From NCBI GenBank assembly GCA_003611805.1, contig RAYM01000012.1, forward strand, positions 150,854 to 214,853: a DNA stretch of 64,000 bases, given 5' to 3'. The position numbers were made by a program, and so were the translations under genes. The notes beneath the pieces are model-generated. The model saw only the letters and a program-made list of their open reading frames with translations. It was not told the DNA's origin and did no database searches. The DNA comes from a bacterium 1xD42-87. GTDB lineage: Bacteria > Bacillota > Clostridia > Lachnospirales > Lachnospiraceae. Shown in pieces: positions 24,982 through 33,206 of this stretch. The number at the start of each line of letters is the position of its first letter. Position 1 is the stretch's first letter.

Positions 24982-26037
24982 TTATTTTCCTGTCCGTAAC
25001 TCATCATAGATTTGCCCCAAAACCTCCTCCGACAGCTCCACCTCATTGAGCACCGTATACCTGTCCTTCCTGGTATCCGCCGCCCGAAGCCATGCGTCCG
25101 TAAAAATCTCCTTCGTAATCCCCCAGTTCATGGGATCCATGTCCATGTGGTACGCCTTCAATACCGTTTCCAGCTTGCCCACATCCTGCCCCTGCAGACG
25201 GCAGCTGACAAGGCTGCCAAGCGCCACAGCCATGCCGTGGGAAATCTGAATCTCCCTGTGGTTTTCTTCCAGAGAATGGCAGAACAGATGCTCCGAGCCG
25301 CTGCACGGTCTGGAATTTCCTGCAATCTCCATCGCCAGCCCGCCAAGCACCAGCGACTGCGTCAGTATTTTGATAAAATCTTTACTTTTTAAAGACTTTT
25401 CCTCGTTGTAGCACAGAGAGGAAAACGCCATGTCCGACAACAGATAGGAGAAGTCGTCCACCCGCTCCTTTCTGTGGGCGGCATCCAGCTTCCAGTCGCA
25501 GAGCGCCGTGTACTTGCTGATGGTATCGCCGATACCGGACTGTAAGTGCGATACAGGCGCGCCCATAATCACATTCACATCTACCACAATCCCCGCCGGA
25601 ATCGCACATTTTAAAGTTTTTCTCGCGTCCCCTTCTGTCCCAAGCACTGACACCGGCGAGGAAAGGCTGTCGTTGCTTAAGGTCGTAGGCACACAGATAT
25701 AAGGGATTTTCCCCACAAAACCCGCGTACTTTGCCACGTCCAGCACCTTGCCGCCACCCACGCCGATAATGACCTCCACATCCTCCATGCAGATGTGCTT
25801 CGCCAGTTCCATCGCCTCATCAAAACTGTTCTCGTCGATGAGGTAAAGCTCGCTCTCTGGCAGATCGCGCTTCATCTCATCCAGATAAGGTTTCATAATG
25901 GGAATCAGCGATTCCTCTGTGGCAATGACAATCTTCTTTTCTTCTATCCCCGGAATGCAGTCCGCTAAAATCTCATTTAAACGCTCGCAGGCGCCCTCCT
26001 CAATGATCAGGCAGCCCGGCAGCTGAAACTGGTTCAT
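24982..26037 (-). CDS. sn-glycerol-1-phosphate dehydrogenase-like (AraM/EgsA) enzyme
   Basis: 351 aa NAD(P)-dependent metal dehydrogenase. GVGGGKVLDVAKYA is the nucleotide-binding turn, CVPTTLSNDSLSSPVSV the substrate loop, and metal-ligand regions are GIGDTISKYTA, SGSEHLFCHSLE and QISHGMAVALG. These match G1P dehydrogenases better than glycerol dehydrogenase. The bacterial enzyme AraM makes glycerol-1-phosphate from dihydroxyacetone phosphate. No PcrB-type prenyltransferase is nearby, so its pathway is open. The ATG at 26037 is preferred over the GTG three bases upstream. Confidence 0.82.
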   Translation of the reverse strand: MNQFQLPGCLIIEEGACERLNEILADCIPGIEEKKIVIATEESLIPIMKPYLDEMKRDLPESELYLIDENSFDEAMELAKHICMEDVEVIIGVGGGKVLDVAKYAGFVGKIPYICVPTTLSNDSLSSPVSVLGTEGDARKTLKCAIPAGIVVDVNVIMGAPVSHLQSGIGDTISKYTALCDWKLDAAHRKERVDDFSYLLSDMAFSSLCYNEEKSLKSKDFIKILTQSLVLGGLAMEIAGNSRPCSGSEHLFCHSLEENHREIQISHGMAVALGSLVSCRLQGQDVGKLETVLKAYHMDMDPMNWGITKEIFTDAWLRAADTRKDRYTVLNEVELSEEVLGQIYDELRTGK

Positions 26038-26127
26038 CACCCTTTCCCCCTTGTTCCTCTTATTCTATCTTCACTTGATCGCCTGTATCTATCTTCTATA
26101 GTCTTTTCATCTCTGCAGATATTACAC

Positions 26128-27888
26128 TTAGCTTCTCCGCCTGCGGATCAGTATACCATTCCTCAGCAACGTGTTGTCAATATAGTGTCTGGAAAAAAGA
26201 ATCTCTCCCTCCCTGGGAATCTCGATATCTTCCTCCTCGCAGTTGATGATGACCTCCACGTAATTGTCCACCCAGCCCATCTTGTTGAACTCGATCACTC
26301 TTGGACGGTTGATCTTGTTCGGAAAATGAAAATCACGGTTCCTAAGAAGCGGTTCCTCCCTGCGCAGATGCAGGAGGCTTCTGATGATATCCATCCGCTC
26401 ATTGTAGACGCCGCCGTCAATCTCCTCCCACGGCATACAGCGGCGGCAGTCCGGGTCGTGACCTCCCTCCATGGCAATTTCCGTTCCATAATAAATACAG
26501 GGTGACCCCGGCATCGTAAAGAGCACCGCAAGCTGCTGGAAATACTCATCCAGATTCTTTACGTCGCTTCTAAGCCGCTTCGTATCATGGGAATCCAGCA
26601 GGTTGAAAAGGACGTCGTTGGTCTGCTGCATATAGCGCGTATAACAGCGGTTGATCGTATACTCAAAATCCTCGTTGGTGAGGCTCTTGTCAATCCAGAA
26701 ATCCTTGATGCTCTCTCCCAGCGGGTAGTTCATAACAGAGTCAAACTCATCTCCTCTGAGCCATGGCATCGCATCGTGCCAGATCTCCCCCAGAATATAG
26801 ATGTCCGGCTTGATCGCTTTCAGCCGGCTTCTCAGCTCCTTACAGAACGTATGGGAAATCTCGTTCGCCACGTCCAGTCTGATGCCGTCCACATCATAGT
26901 TTCTGACCCAGTTTTCACAGACTCCGATCAGGTAATCCCGCACCGCCGGATTGTTGGTATTCAGTTTCGGCATGTTGTCAAAAAATCCAAAGGTGTAATA
27001 CCGCTTCGCCCACGCGTTGCCGCCCTCTTCCATGAAAGGCCACTCATTCACCATAAACCAGCCCCAGTACTGCGACTGCGGTCCCTTCTCTTTCACGTCG
27101 AGCCAGGGCGCAAAGTTCTGACCGGAATGGTTGAACACGCCGTCCAGCATCACGCGGATTCCTCTGTTGTGCGCCTCCCTCACCATCGTTTTCATGGTCT
27201 CCTCCGAACCGAAGTGCGGATCAATCTTCGTGTAATCCGTGGTGTCATACTTGTGGGATGAGGGCGATTCGTTGACCGGTGTCAGATACACCCCCGATAC
27301 CCCCAGGTCACGGATATAGTCCAGTTTATTGATAATGCCCTGCAGATCACCGCCGAAAAATTCCTGATTGGTCACGCTGCCCTTCACCCGCCACGGCAGC
27401 GTCCCCTCCGGGTTGATGGACGGGTCGCCGTTGCAGAACCGCTCCGGAAAAATCTGATACCAGATCGTGTCATTGACCCATGCAGGTGTTACCGGGATAT
27501 CCGCCGGATTCATCCACGGCATGATAAAACACTGTCTGCTCCTGCCTACCAGCGCCATCTGCGCCTCGGACACGAAACCGTCCTCAAAATAGAACCACCG
27601 CTCGTCCTCCGTCTGCAGTTCAAAATAGTATTTTAACCGCTTAAATTCGGGTCTGATGGTCGTCGTCCACCAGAGCTGGTTTTTCAGCCGCTTTTTAAAA
27701 GGGATATTCAGCGCTTCCCCGTCCCAGCTCTCGGCGCCGCCAAGAATCCCAGACTTAAAAGGATCGCCGTGAATCAGATTCACGTACTTTACGTCATATC
27801 CCGTCCTAATATTGATGACAAGCTGCTCCTCATCCAGCGGATAACAGTAATTGTCGTTCGCCCTGTGATACACCGCGTTAAAATCCAT
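26128..27888 (-). CDS. GH13 alpha-glycosidase (neopullulanase/maltogenic amylase type)
   Basis: 586 aa cytoplasmic enzyme (no signal peptide) that degrades malto-oligosaccharides or cyclodextrins. An N-terminal beta-sandwich domain (about 1-120) is followed by the GH13 barrel: MLDGVFNHSG, GIRLDVANEISH (nucleophile Asp), YILGEIWHD (acid/base Glu), LLDSHDTKR (transition-state Asp). A C-terminal beta domain follows. The ATG at 27888 follows GGAAGG. A LacI-type operator (27931-27942) just after the promoter suggests sugar-responsive repression. Confidence 0.93.
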   Translation of the reverse strand: MDFNAVYHRANDNYCYPLDEEQLVINIRTGYDVKYVNLIHGDPFKSGILGGAESWDGEALNIPFKKRLKNQLWWTTTIRPEFKRLKYYFELQTEDERWFYFEDGFVSEAQMALVGRSRQCFIMPWMNPADIPVTPAWVNDTIWYQIFPERFCNGDPSINPEGTLPWRVKGSVTNQEFFGGDLQGIINKLDYIRDLGVSGVYLTPVNESPSSHKYDTTDYTKIDPHFGSEETMKTMVREAHNRGIRVMLDGVFNHSGQNFAPWLDVKEKGPQSQYWGWFMVNEWPFMEEGGNAWAKRYYTFGFFDNMPKLNTNNPAVRDYLIGVCENWVRNYDVDGIRLDVANEISHTFCKELRSRLKAIKPDIYILGEIWHDAMPWLRGDEFDSVMNYPLGESIKDFWIDKSLTNEDFEYTINRCYTRYMQQTNDVLFNLLDSHDTKRLRSDVKNLDEYFQQLAVLFTMPGSPCIYYGTEIAMEGGHDPDCRRCMPWEEIDGGVYNERMDIIRSLLHLRREEPLLRNRDFHFPNKINRPRVIEFNKMGWVDNYVEVIINCEEEDIEIPREGEILFSRHYIDNTLLRNGILIRRRRS

Positions 27889-27930
27889 AAGATACCTTCC
27901 TTTCGAGACTTTCCGCACCCCATTTGTTTG

Positions 27931-27942
27931 GAAAACGTTTTC
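27931..27942. promoter_or_regulatory. LacI-family operator GAAAACGTTTTC
   Basis: Perfect 12-bp palindrome with a central CG, the classic form for LacI/MalR/CcpA-type repressors. It lies 10 bases past the -10 box, over the expected start of transcription of the amylase gene. Confidence 0.75.
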
Positions 27943-27952
27943 TTTTGTCCCT

Positions 27953-27981
27953 ATCGTACTACTCTGCGCTCTAAAATGCAA
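27953..27981 (-). promoter_or_regulatory. Promoter of the GH13 gene
   Basis: Minus-strand TTGCAT (27981-27976), 17 bp, TACGAT (27958-27953), followed by the LacI-type operator. Confidence 0.65.
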
Positions 27982-28073
27982 GCATTTTATGTGCAGCAAT
28001 TGCTACAATTGCCAGCCTTTACATATTCTCACGGACCTTGCCGCAAATGCAAACTTCTGGGCTGAACTGTTAC

Positions 28074-29270
28074 CTACAATTTCAACGCCGCTTCCCGGCA
28101 TCCCCGGTCCAATGCCTCCCCAAAATACTGTTTCGCAGTCCGGACATCCTTCGTCACGCCAAGCCCCTGTTCATATAGGAGCCCCATCCTGTAATATGCC
28201 AGTCCAATCCCCTGTTTTGCGGACAGCTCATAAAAACAGCGCGCCTTTTCATAATTAATTTTTGTTCCATACCCGTACTGATAACACATTCCAAGAGAAC
28301 ATTCCGCCGCCGCGTTTCCCGACAGTTCGACCGCTTTCTGATACCATTCAAACGCCTTGTCGTAGTCTTTTGCAACGCCTTTTCCATGCAGATAAAAATT
28401 GCCGATATTATTCATCGCCCCGGTTGAGCCGTTTCCTGCCGCCATAAGATAATATTCCAATGCCTTCCGCTCATCCTTTCCGACGAATGTTCCTTCTTCA
28501 TACAGGACTCCCATGTTCACCTGTGCGCACCAGTCGCCCCTTTCATGCGCAAGCTCCGAAAGCCGCGAAAAAGCCTTTTGCCGCTGTTCCATCGGGCAGC
28601 CTTCCTTTCCGACCAGCTCCACACAGGCGGAGCATTCACAATGCATTCTTTTGTGGTCCACATCCTCTAACAGCGATTCATAATAATTTCTGTCTTTTTC
28701 CGGCAATTCTCCTTCTAACCGCAGCCTGCAGATACGCTCCGCCCGCGCAAGCCACTCCAGCGATTTCTCATAATTGGCATTCACACCTTTTCCGTTTTCA
28801 TACTGATAGGCGGCCAGAACCATTGCTTCCGGATTATCCTGTTCCGCAGCTTTTTCAAAAAAGCACAAAGACTTCCGATAATCTGTCGGAACGCCGATTC
28901 CATTCAACCAGGCGCGTCCGACCTTGACAACGCCATCCACGTCACCGAGAGCTGCCGCTTTCTCATAATAGGAAAACGCCTTTTTCACATTTTTCTCAGT
29001 CCCCACGCCATAACGGTACATTTCTCCCACCACCATGAGCCAGTACGGGCTGTTTTGCGCGGCGCCAAGCAGAGCCGCTTTCAGGGCCTTCTGCCGGATT
29101 TTTGACAATTCTTTCGGTGTCCTTGCCTCTGTTACGCATTTCTCATAGTATTCGTTCAAAGCTGACAGCGCATTCAGATCTCCCTTTTTCGCCAGCTTAT
29201 AAAGTTGTTTTTCCTCCTTTGCAGGATTGTCCGCGAAAAGGATTCGATATTCCTTCCTAGATTCGTTCAC
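28074..29270 (-). CDS. Sel1-like repeat protein
   Basis: 398 aa with seven or more Sel1/TPR-like repeats (MYRYGVGTEKNVKKAFSYYEKAA; AWLNGIGVPTDYRKSLCFFEKAA; FYLHGKGVAKDYDKAFEWYQKA; CYQYGYGTKINYEKARCFYELSA; LYEQGLGVTKDVRTAKQYFGEA). No signal peptide. Such solenoids bind other proteins. A Cys-rich stretch (MHCECSACVELVGKEGC) interrupts the array in the middle. Start is GTG at 29270 with AAGGAG seven bases upstream; the frame extends to a TTG at 29330 that lies in the preceding terminator. Confidence 0.85.
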   Translation of the reverse strand: MNESRKEYRILFADNPAKEEKQLYKLAKKGDLNALSALNEYYEKCVTEARTPKELSKIRQKALKAALLGAAQNSPYWLMVVGEMYRYGVGTEKNVKKAFSYYEKAAALGDVDGVVKVGRAWLNGIGVPTDYRKSLCFFEKAAEQDNPEAMVLAAYQYENGKGVNANYEKSLEWLARAERICRLRLEGELPEKDRNYYESLLEDVDHKRMHCECSACVELVGKEGCPMEQRQKAFSRLSELAHERGDWCAQVNMGVLYEEGTFVGKDERKALEYYLMAAGNGSTGAMNNIGNFYLHGKGVAKDYDKAFEWYQKAVELSGNAAAECSLGMCYQYGYGTKINYEKARCFYELSAKQGIGLAYYRMGLLYEQGLGVTKDVRTAKQYFGEALDRGCREAALKL

Positions 29271-29321
29271 GGCAGGGCTCCTTTCTCTGTATGGTTTATC
29301 CGCATTTTTTAATCGGGCAGT

Positions 29322-29369
29322 GAAAATCAAAAGAGCGAAAATCCTTTACCGCTGTCGGATTCACGCTCT
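29322..29369 (-). terminator. Terminator after the 60-aa gene
   Basis: Minus strand: 13-bp stem (29369-29357 with 29344-29332; one mismatch and one G-T pair), then TTTGATTTTC. Confidence 0.7.
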
Positions 29370-29394
29370 TCCGGTTCCCTGTCCTTTCGCGCAG

Positions 29395-29577
29395 TCATTC
29401 CTTTATCATATCCAGCTCAGTCAAATTAACGCCGGATGACGAAAGAATTACTTTTAATTCAATGTATCTTATTTTCATAGCTTTATATGCTTCCGAATCC
29501 TTTTCTGTCAGGCGCATATATTGTTGTAATCTTGAAAACTCTTCAACAGACAGCTTTAACATTTCGCCTTCCGTCAT
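29395..29577 (-). CDS. 60-aa protein of unknown function with conserved C-terminal motif
   Basis: Begins MTEGEMLKLSVEEFSRLQQY and ends ILSSSGVNLTELDMIKE. Mostly helical and charged; no membrane segment. ATG at 29577 with GGCGGTGAT upstream. It is a single-gene unit with a consensus promoter (29622-29650) and terminator (29322-29369). The C-terminus recurs in the 26-aa ORF at 24453-24533 and in the frame after the GH25 stop at 49287-49343. I do not recognise a family. Confidence 0.75.
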   Translation of the reverse strand: MTEGEMLKLSVEEFSRLQQYMRLTEKDSEAYKAMKIRYIELKVILSSSGVNLTELDMIKE

Positions 29578-29621
29578 ATAATCACCGCCTTTTTTATCAA
29601 TCAGCCACATGTTCCATAATC

Positions 29622-29650
29622 AGTATAGCAAAACCAGTAAAACCTGTAAA
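29622..29650 (-). promoter_or_regulatory. Promoter of the 60-aa gene
   Basis: Minus-strand TTTACA (29650-29645), 17 bp, TATACT (29627-29622), about 45 bases before the ATG. Confidence 0.7.
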
Positions 29651-29731
29651 GTTTATTCTCTCTTTCCCGCGCTAAGTGCGCTAAGCCATGATTCGTCTGC
29701 GAATACAAACCATATAACGATGTTAAAAATG

Positions 29732-31744
29732 TCATGTGCCCATAACAAGCCGCAAAATCTGGTACACCACACAGGACACAATCCACGCCGCGCCGCACTG
29801 CATACATACCACGCCGAGCGTCTTCCATGTAGAACCGAGTTCTCTTTTAATGGTTGCCACCGCCGCCACGCAGGGCGTATACAGCAGGGTGAACACGAGG
29901 AAGCTCACCGCTGATACAGGCGTGAAAATCTTTCCCAGCGTCTCGCTCAAATTGGACATGGAGGAACCGGTCAGAACGCCCAGCGTACTCACCACCGCCT
30001 CCTTCGCCGTAAAGCCGCCGATCAGCGCGGTTGCCGCCCGCCAGTCACCAAATCCTAACGGGATAAAGAGGGGTGCGATCAGCTTTCCGATCATGGCAAG
30101 CAGGCTCTCCCCGGAATCCGTCACCACATTGAACCGCGTATCAAATGTCTGTAAAAACCAGATCAGCATCGTCGCAACGAAGATAATCGTAAAGGCGCGC
30201 TGTACAAAATCCTTCGCCTTGTCCCACATCAAAAGCAGTACACTCTTGGCGGAGGGAAACCGGTAGTTGGGCAGCTCCATCATAAAGGGCATGGAACTTC
30301 CCCGAAATACCGTCCGCTTTAGGATCATGGCACACAGCAGCCCCACCAGAATGCCAAAGGTGTAGAGTGCCAGCATCACAAGAACGCCCTTTCTTTCAAA
30401 AAACGCCGCCGCAAACAACGCATAAATCGGAATCTTCGCCGAACAGCTGATAAAAGGAATCAGCATGATCGTCATTTTCTTATCCCTGTCAGAGGAGAGC
30501 GTCCGTGTGGACATGACCGCCGGCACGCTGCATCCGAACCCGATCAGCATGGACACGAAGCTTTTCCCCGAAAGTCCAATCTTTCTAAGAGGTCTGTCCA
30601 TCACAAAGGCAATCCGCGCCATATAGCCCGAATCTTCCAGAATGGAAAGGAAGAAAAAGAGAATCACGATAATAGGCAGGAAACTTAAAACGCTTCCCAC
30701 ACCCGTAAAAATGCCGTCGATCACCAGACTCTTCACCACCGGGTTGATGCCGTAATCCGTCAGCGCCTGCTCCGTCACGCCGGACAGCACGTCAATCCCG
30801 AGACTTAAAAGGTCGCTCAAAAAACTGCCGATCAGCCCGAAGGTGAGATAAAACACCACCACCATAATCAGCACAAACGCGGGAATCGCAAAATACTTGT
30901 GGGTGAGCACGCTGTCAATTTTCATGCTCCTCACATGCTCCCTGCTCTCCCTGCACTTGATCACTGCCTGAGAACAGATTTTCTCGATAAAATCATAGCG
31001 CATGGCGGCAAGCGCCGCGTTCCTGTCCATCCCGCTGTCCTGCTCCATCTCCACGATGCTGTGCTCCATCAGGTCCAGCTCGTTTGCAGACAGCGCCAGC
31101 CTGTCGATGACCTCCGCATCGCCCTCCACGATCTTCGTCGCCGCGAAACGGGGCGACATGCCGATCCGCTCCGCATGGTCCTCCACCTGATGGCAGACCG
31201 CATGGATACAGCGGTGCACCGGACCCTTCTCACAGAAGTCCGTCACTTTCGGGTAAATGCGGCGCGACGCCACCTCCCTGATGGCTCCGATCAGATCCTC
31301 GATGCCCTCGTTTTTCGCCGCGCTGATTGCCACCACGGGCACGCCAAGCGCCTCCTCCATCTTTCTGATATTAATGGTGCCGCCATTACCCCGCACCTCG
31401 TCCATCATATTGAGGGCGATTACCATGGGAATATGTAATTCCAGAAGCTGCAGCGTCAGATAGAGATTTCTCTCGATGTTGGTAGCGTCCACGATATTGA
31501 TAATCCCGTCTGGCTTCTCCTGCAGGATAAACCTGCGGGTCACAATTTCCTCATTCGTATAGGGTCTGATGGAGTAAATACCTGGCAGATCCACCACTGC
31601 GTTTCCCTTCTCGCCGCGTATCTCCCCCATCTTTGAGTCCACCGTCACGCCGGGGAAATTGCCCACATGCTGATTGGAGCCTGTGAGCTGGTTAAACAAT
31701 GTGGTCTTGCCGCTGTTCTGATTGCCTGCCAATGCGTATATCAT
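29732..31744 (-). CDS. feoB: Ferrous iron transporter FeoB
   Basis: 670 aa. N-terminal G domain (GNQNSGKTTLFNQLTG, DLPGIYS, NMMDE), a helical GDI region, then the membrane part with the two Gate domains (SVPAVMSTRTL and VATIKRELGS regions, with Cys in GFGCSVPA). Imports Fe2+ across the membrane. Its ATG overlaps the feoA stop as ATGA. No FeoC or FeoB-associated Cys-rich peptide follows. Confidence 0.96.
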   Translation of the reverse strand: MIYALAGNQNSGKTTLFNQLTGSNQHVGNFPGVTVDSKMGEIRGEKGNAVVDLPGIYSIRPYTNEEIVTRRFILQEKPDGIINIVDATNIERNLYLTLQLLELHIPMVIALNMMDEVRGNGGTINIRKMEEALGVPVVAISAAKNEGIEDLIGAIREVASRRIYPKVTDFCEKGPVHRCIHAVCHQVEDHAERIGMSPRFAATKIVEGDAEVIDRLALSANELDLMEHSIVEMEQDSGMDRNAALAAMRYDFIEKICSQAVIKCRESREHVRSMKIDSVLTHKYFAIPAFVLIMVVVFYLTFGLIGSFLSDLLSLGIDVLSGVTEQALTDYGINPVVKSLVIDGIFTGVGSVLSFLPIIVILFFFLSILEDSGYMARIAFVMDRPLRKIGLSGKSFVSMLIGFGCSVPAVMSTRTLSSDRDKKMTIMLIPFISCSAKIPIYALFAAAFFERKGVLVMLALYTFGILVGLLCAMILKRTVFRGSSMPFMMELPNYRFPSAKSVLLLMWDKAKDFVQRAFTIIFVATMLIWFLQTFDTRFNVVTDSGESLLAMIGKLIAPLFIPLGFGDWRAATALIGGFTAKEAVVSTLGVLTGSSMSNLSETLGKIFTPVSAVSFLVFTLLYTPCVAAVATIKRELGSTWKTLGVVCMQCGAAWIVSCVVYQILRLVMGT

Positions 31745-31965
31745 ATCTGTGTCACCTCGATCCGCGCCGCGTCCTCCTTGCGGATGGTCAGCTCATACCC
31801 TCGCAGGTGAATCTCAATCGGGTCTCCCATGGGAGCCACCTTCTGCACCCTGACTTGCGTCTGCGGAATCAGCCCCATGTCGAGGAGCCTGACGCGGAGC
31901 TGCCCTTCTCCGCCTACCGCTATGATTTTTACTTCCGTTCCTACCGCAACCTGATCTAACGTCAT
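31741..31965 (-). CDS. feoA: Ferrous iron transport protein FeoA
   Basis: 74 aa SH3-like cytosolic partner of FeoB: VAVGTEVKIIAVGGEGQLRVRLLDMGLIP then VAPMGDPIEIHLRGYELTIRKEDAARI. First gene of feoAB. Its promoter carries a DtxR-like palindrome over the -10 box. Confidence 0.95.
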   Translation of the reverse strand: MTLDQVAVGTEVKIIAVGGEGQLRVRLLDMGLIPQTQVRVQKVAPMGDPIEIHLRGYELTIRKEDAARIEVTQI

Positions 31966-32024
31966 CTTTTCTGTTCCGCTCCGTTCTGCTGTTTTGCGCT
32001 GTCTGTTTCCGTTTCTTTTTTCAA

Positions 32025-32042
32025 TGTTAGATTACGCTAACA
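32025..32042. promoter_or_regulatory. DtxR/IdeR-like operator in the feoAB promoter
   Basis: TGTTAG-N6-CTAACA, a perfect 6-6 inverted repeat covering the -10 box. The half-site TTAG resembles the outer part of DtxR-family iron boxes. An iron-dependent repressor bound here would block feoAB when iron is plentiful (inference). Confidence 0.6.
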
Positions 32043-32057
32043 GATTGCATTTGTCAA
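32029..32057 (-). promoter_or_regulatory. Promoter of feoAB
   Basis: Minus-strand TTGACA (32057-32052), 17 bp, TAATCT (32034-32029), about 65 bases before feoA. Confidence 0.75.
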
Positions 32058-32122
32058 GGTGTGGAAAGACTCCTTATTTCCTGCGCGGATAAAAAGCAGA
32101 GCGCCTTCCCCTCTACATAATA

Positions 32123-32163
32123 AATGTCTGCTTCATGCGGCTATATGACCGTGAGCAGACATT
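32123..32163 (-). terminator. Hairpin after the epimerase gene
   Basis: AATGTCTGC (32123-32131) pairs with GCAGACATT (32155-32163), with further inner pairing. On the minus strand it is followed only by TATTATG, so it is a weak terminator at best. Confidence 0.4.
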
Positions 32164-32208
32164 CATTGTGTTATAAATGATAATGATTCAGAATTGGAGA
32201 ACACACCT

Positions 32209-33117
32209 TTACTGCACATACACATTCCGAAAAGCCCGGTAAGTCCTCCGCATCCCCTCCTCAAAATCCGTGTAAACAAGCCCAAGCTCCGCCTTTCCCT
32301 TTGCATTGCCGCACAGATGCGTTTCCGCCGCCGTGGCAGGGAACGGCACGGGCACGCCCTGCGCTGCCGCCTGCTCCACCGTGAGCGGCACCTCCATGAG
32401 CCCTTCCAGATCCTCCGGCTGTGCCGCCGCCCGTAATGTGTCAAAAAAGCGGTCGTAGGTAAGAATCTCCTCCCCGCATATATTGTAAGCCTGTCCGTAA
32501 GCCCTCTCATTTCCCAGACAGGCAAGTATCGCCTGCGCCGCGTCTTTTACATAGACAAACTGGAACTGTCCCTGCACGTCTGTAAAGCGGGGCAGCGCAT
32601 GATTCTGTAATAACATCTGGATGTAGACCGACTCCCTCGGCGCGTAATTGTAAGGACCGTAGAGAATCGCCGGGCGGAGCGCAGTGTAAGGAATCCCCCG
32701 CGCTCCGCATTCTTCCGCCAGCTCCTTTTCCAATGCCACTTTCCCCGCAATGTAAGCCCCCGCCTCCCCGGCAAGGGGACGCTCCTCAAAAGGCGTATCT
32801 TCTTTCTTCACCACAGAGGCATCCCGCTCGTAAACGTCCACTGTGCTGATAAAGACATACTGCCCGATTTTTCCTGTCAGCAGGTCAAGCGTATCCCGCA
32901 CATCACCCGGCGTGTAGGCGCAGAAGTCGATCACCGCGTCATAGTTCTCCTCACAGCCCGCGATCCGTTCATGTCTGTCCCCCTTCATCTGTCTGACATC
33001 GAACGTCTCCATGGGGTAAGTTCCCCGGTTCCACACGGTAATTTCGTGTTCTTTCGCTGCCTCCATCACAAAAACCCTGCCGTAAAAATAGCTGCCGCCG
33101 ATTACAAGAAGTTTCAT
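32209..33117 (-). CDS. NAD-dependent epimerase/dehydratase family protein
   Basis: 302 aa extended SDR: nucleotide-binding KLLVIGGSYFYGRVFV (a GGSxFxG variant of GxxGxxG), STVDVYE, YIAGKVALEK (YxxxK) and RPAILYGPYNYAPRE. The sugar or other substrate cannot be read. The ATG at 33117 or 33120 follows GGAGG. It is downstream of the ECF transporter genes, separated by two perfect hairpins. Confidence 0.85.
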   Translation of the reverse strand: MKLLVIGGSYFYGRVFVMEAAKEHEITVWNRGTYPMETFDVRQMKGDRHERIAGCEENYDAVIDFCAYTPGDVRDTLDLLTGKIGQYVFISTVDVYERDASVVKKEDTPFEERPLAGEAGAYIAGKVALEKELAEECGARGIPYTALRPAILYGPYNYAPRESVYIQMLLQNHALPRFTDVQGQFQFVYVKDAAQAILACLGNERAYGQAYNICGEEILTYDRFFDTLRAAAQPEDLEGLMEVPLTVEQAAAQGVPVPFPATAAETHLCGNAKGKAELGLVYTDFEEGMRRTYRAFRNVYVQ

Positions 33118-33141
33118 CATTTTTGCCTCCATGGGTCAAGC

Positions 33142-33200
33142 GAACATGCTTGCATGTTCATTTGGCCCTCAAATCAAGGTTGAAAGATTTTCTTTCAACC
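33142..33200 (-). other. Two adjacent perfect hairpins between ecfT and the epimerase gene
   Basis: GAACATGC/GCATGTTC (33142-33149, 33152-33159; two-base loop) and GGTTGAAAGA/TCTTTCAACC (33178-33187, 33191-33200; three-base loop). On the minus strand the second one met after ecfT has no T run, only TTGATTT. Possible partial terminator or processing/stability element. Confidence 0.6.
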
Positions 33201-33206
33201 TTTCCC

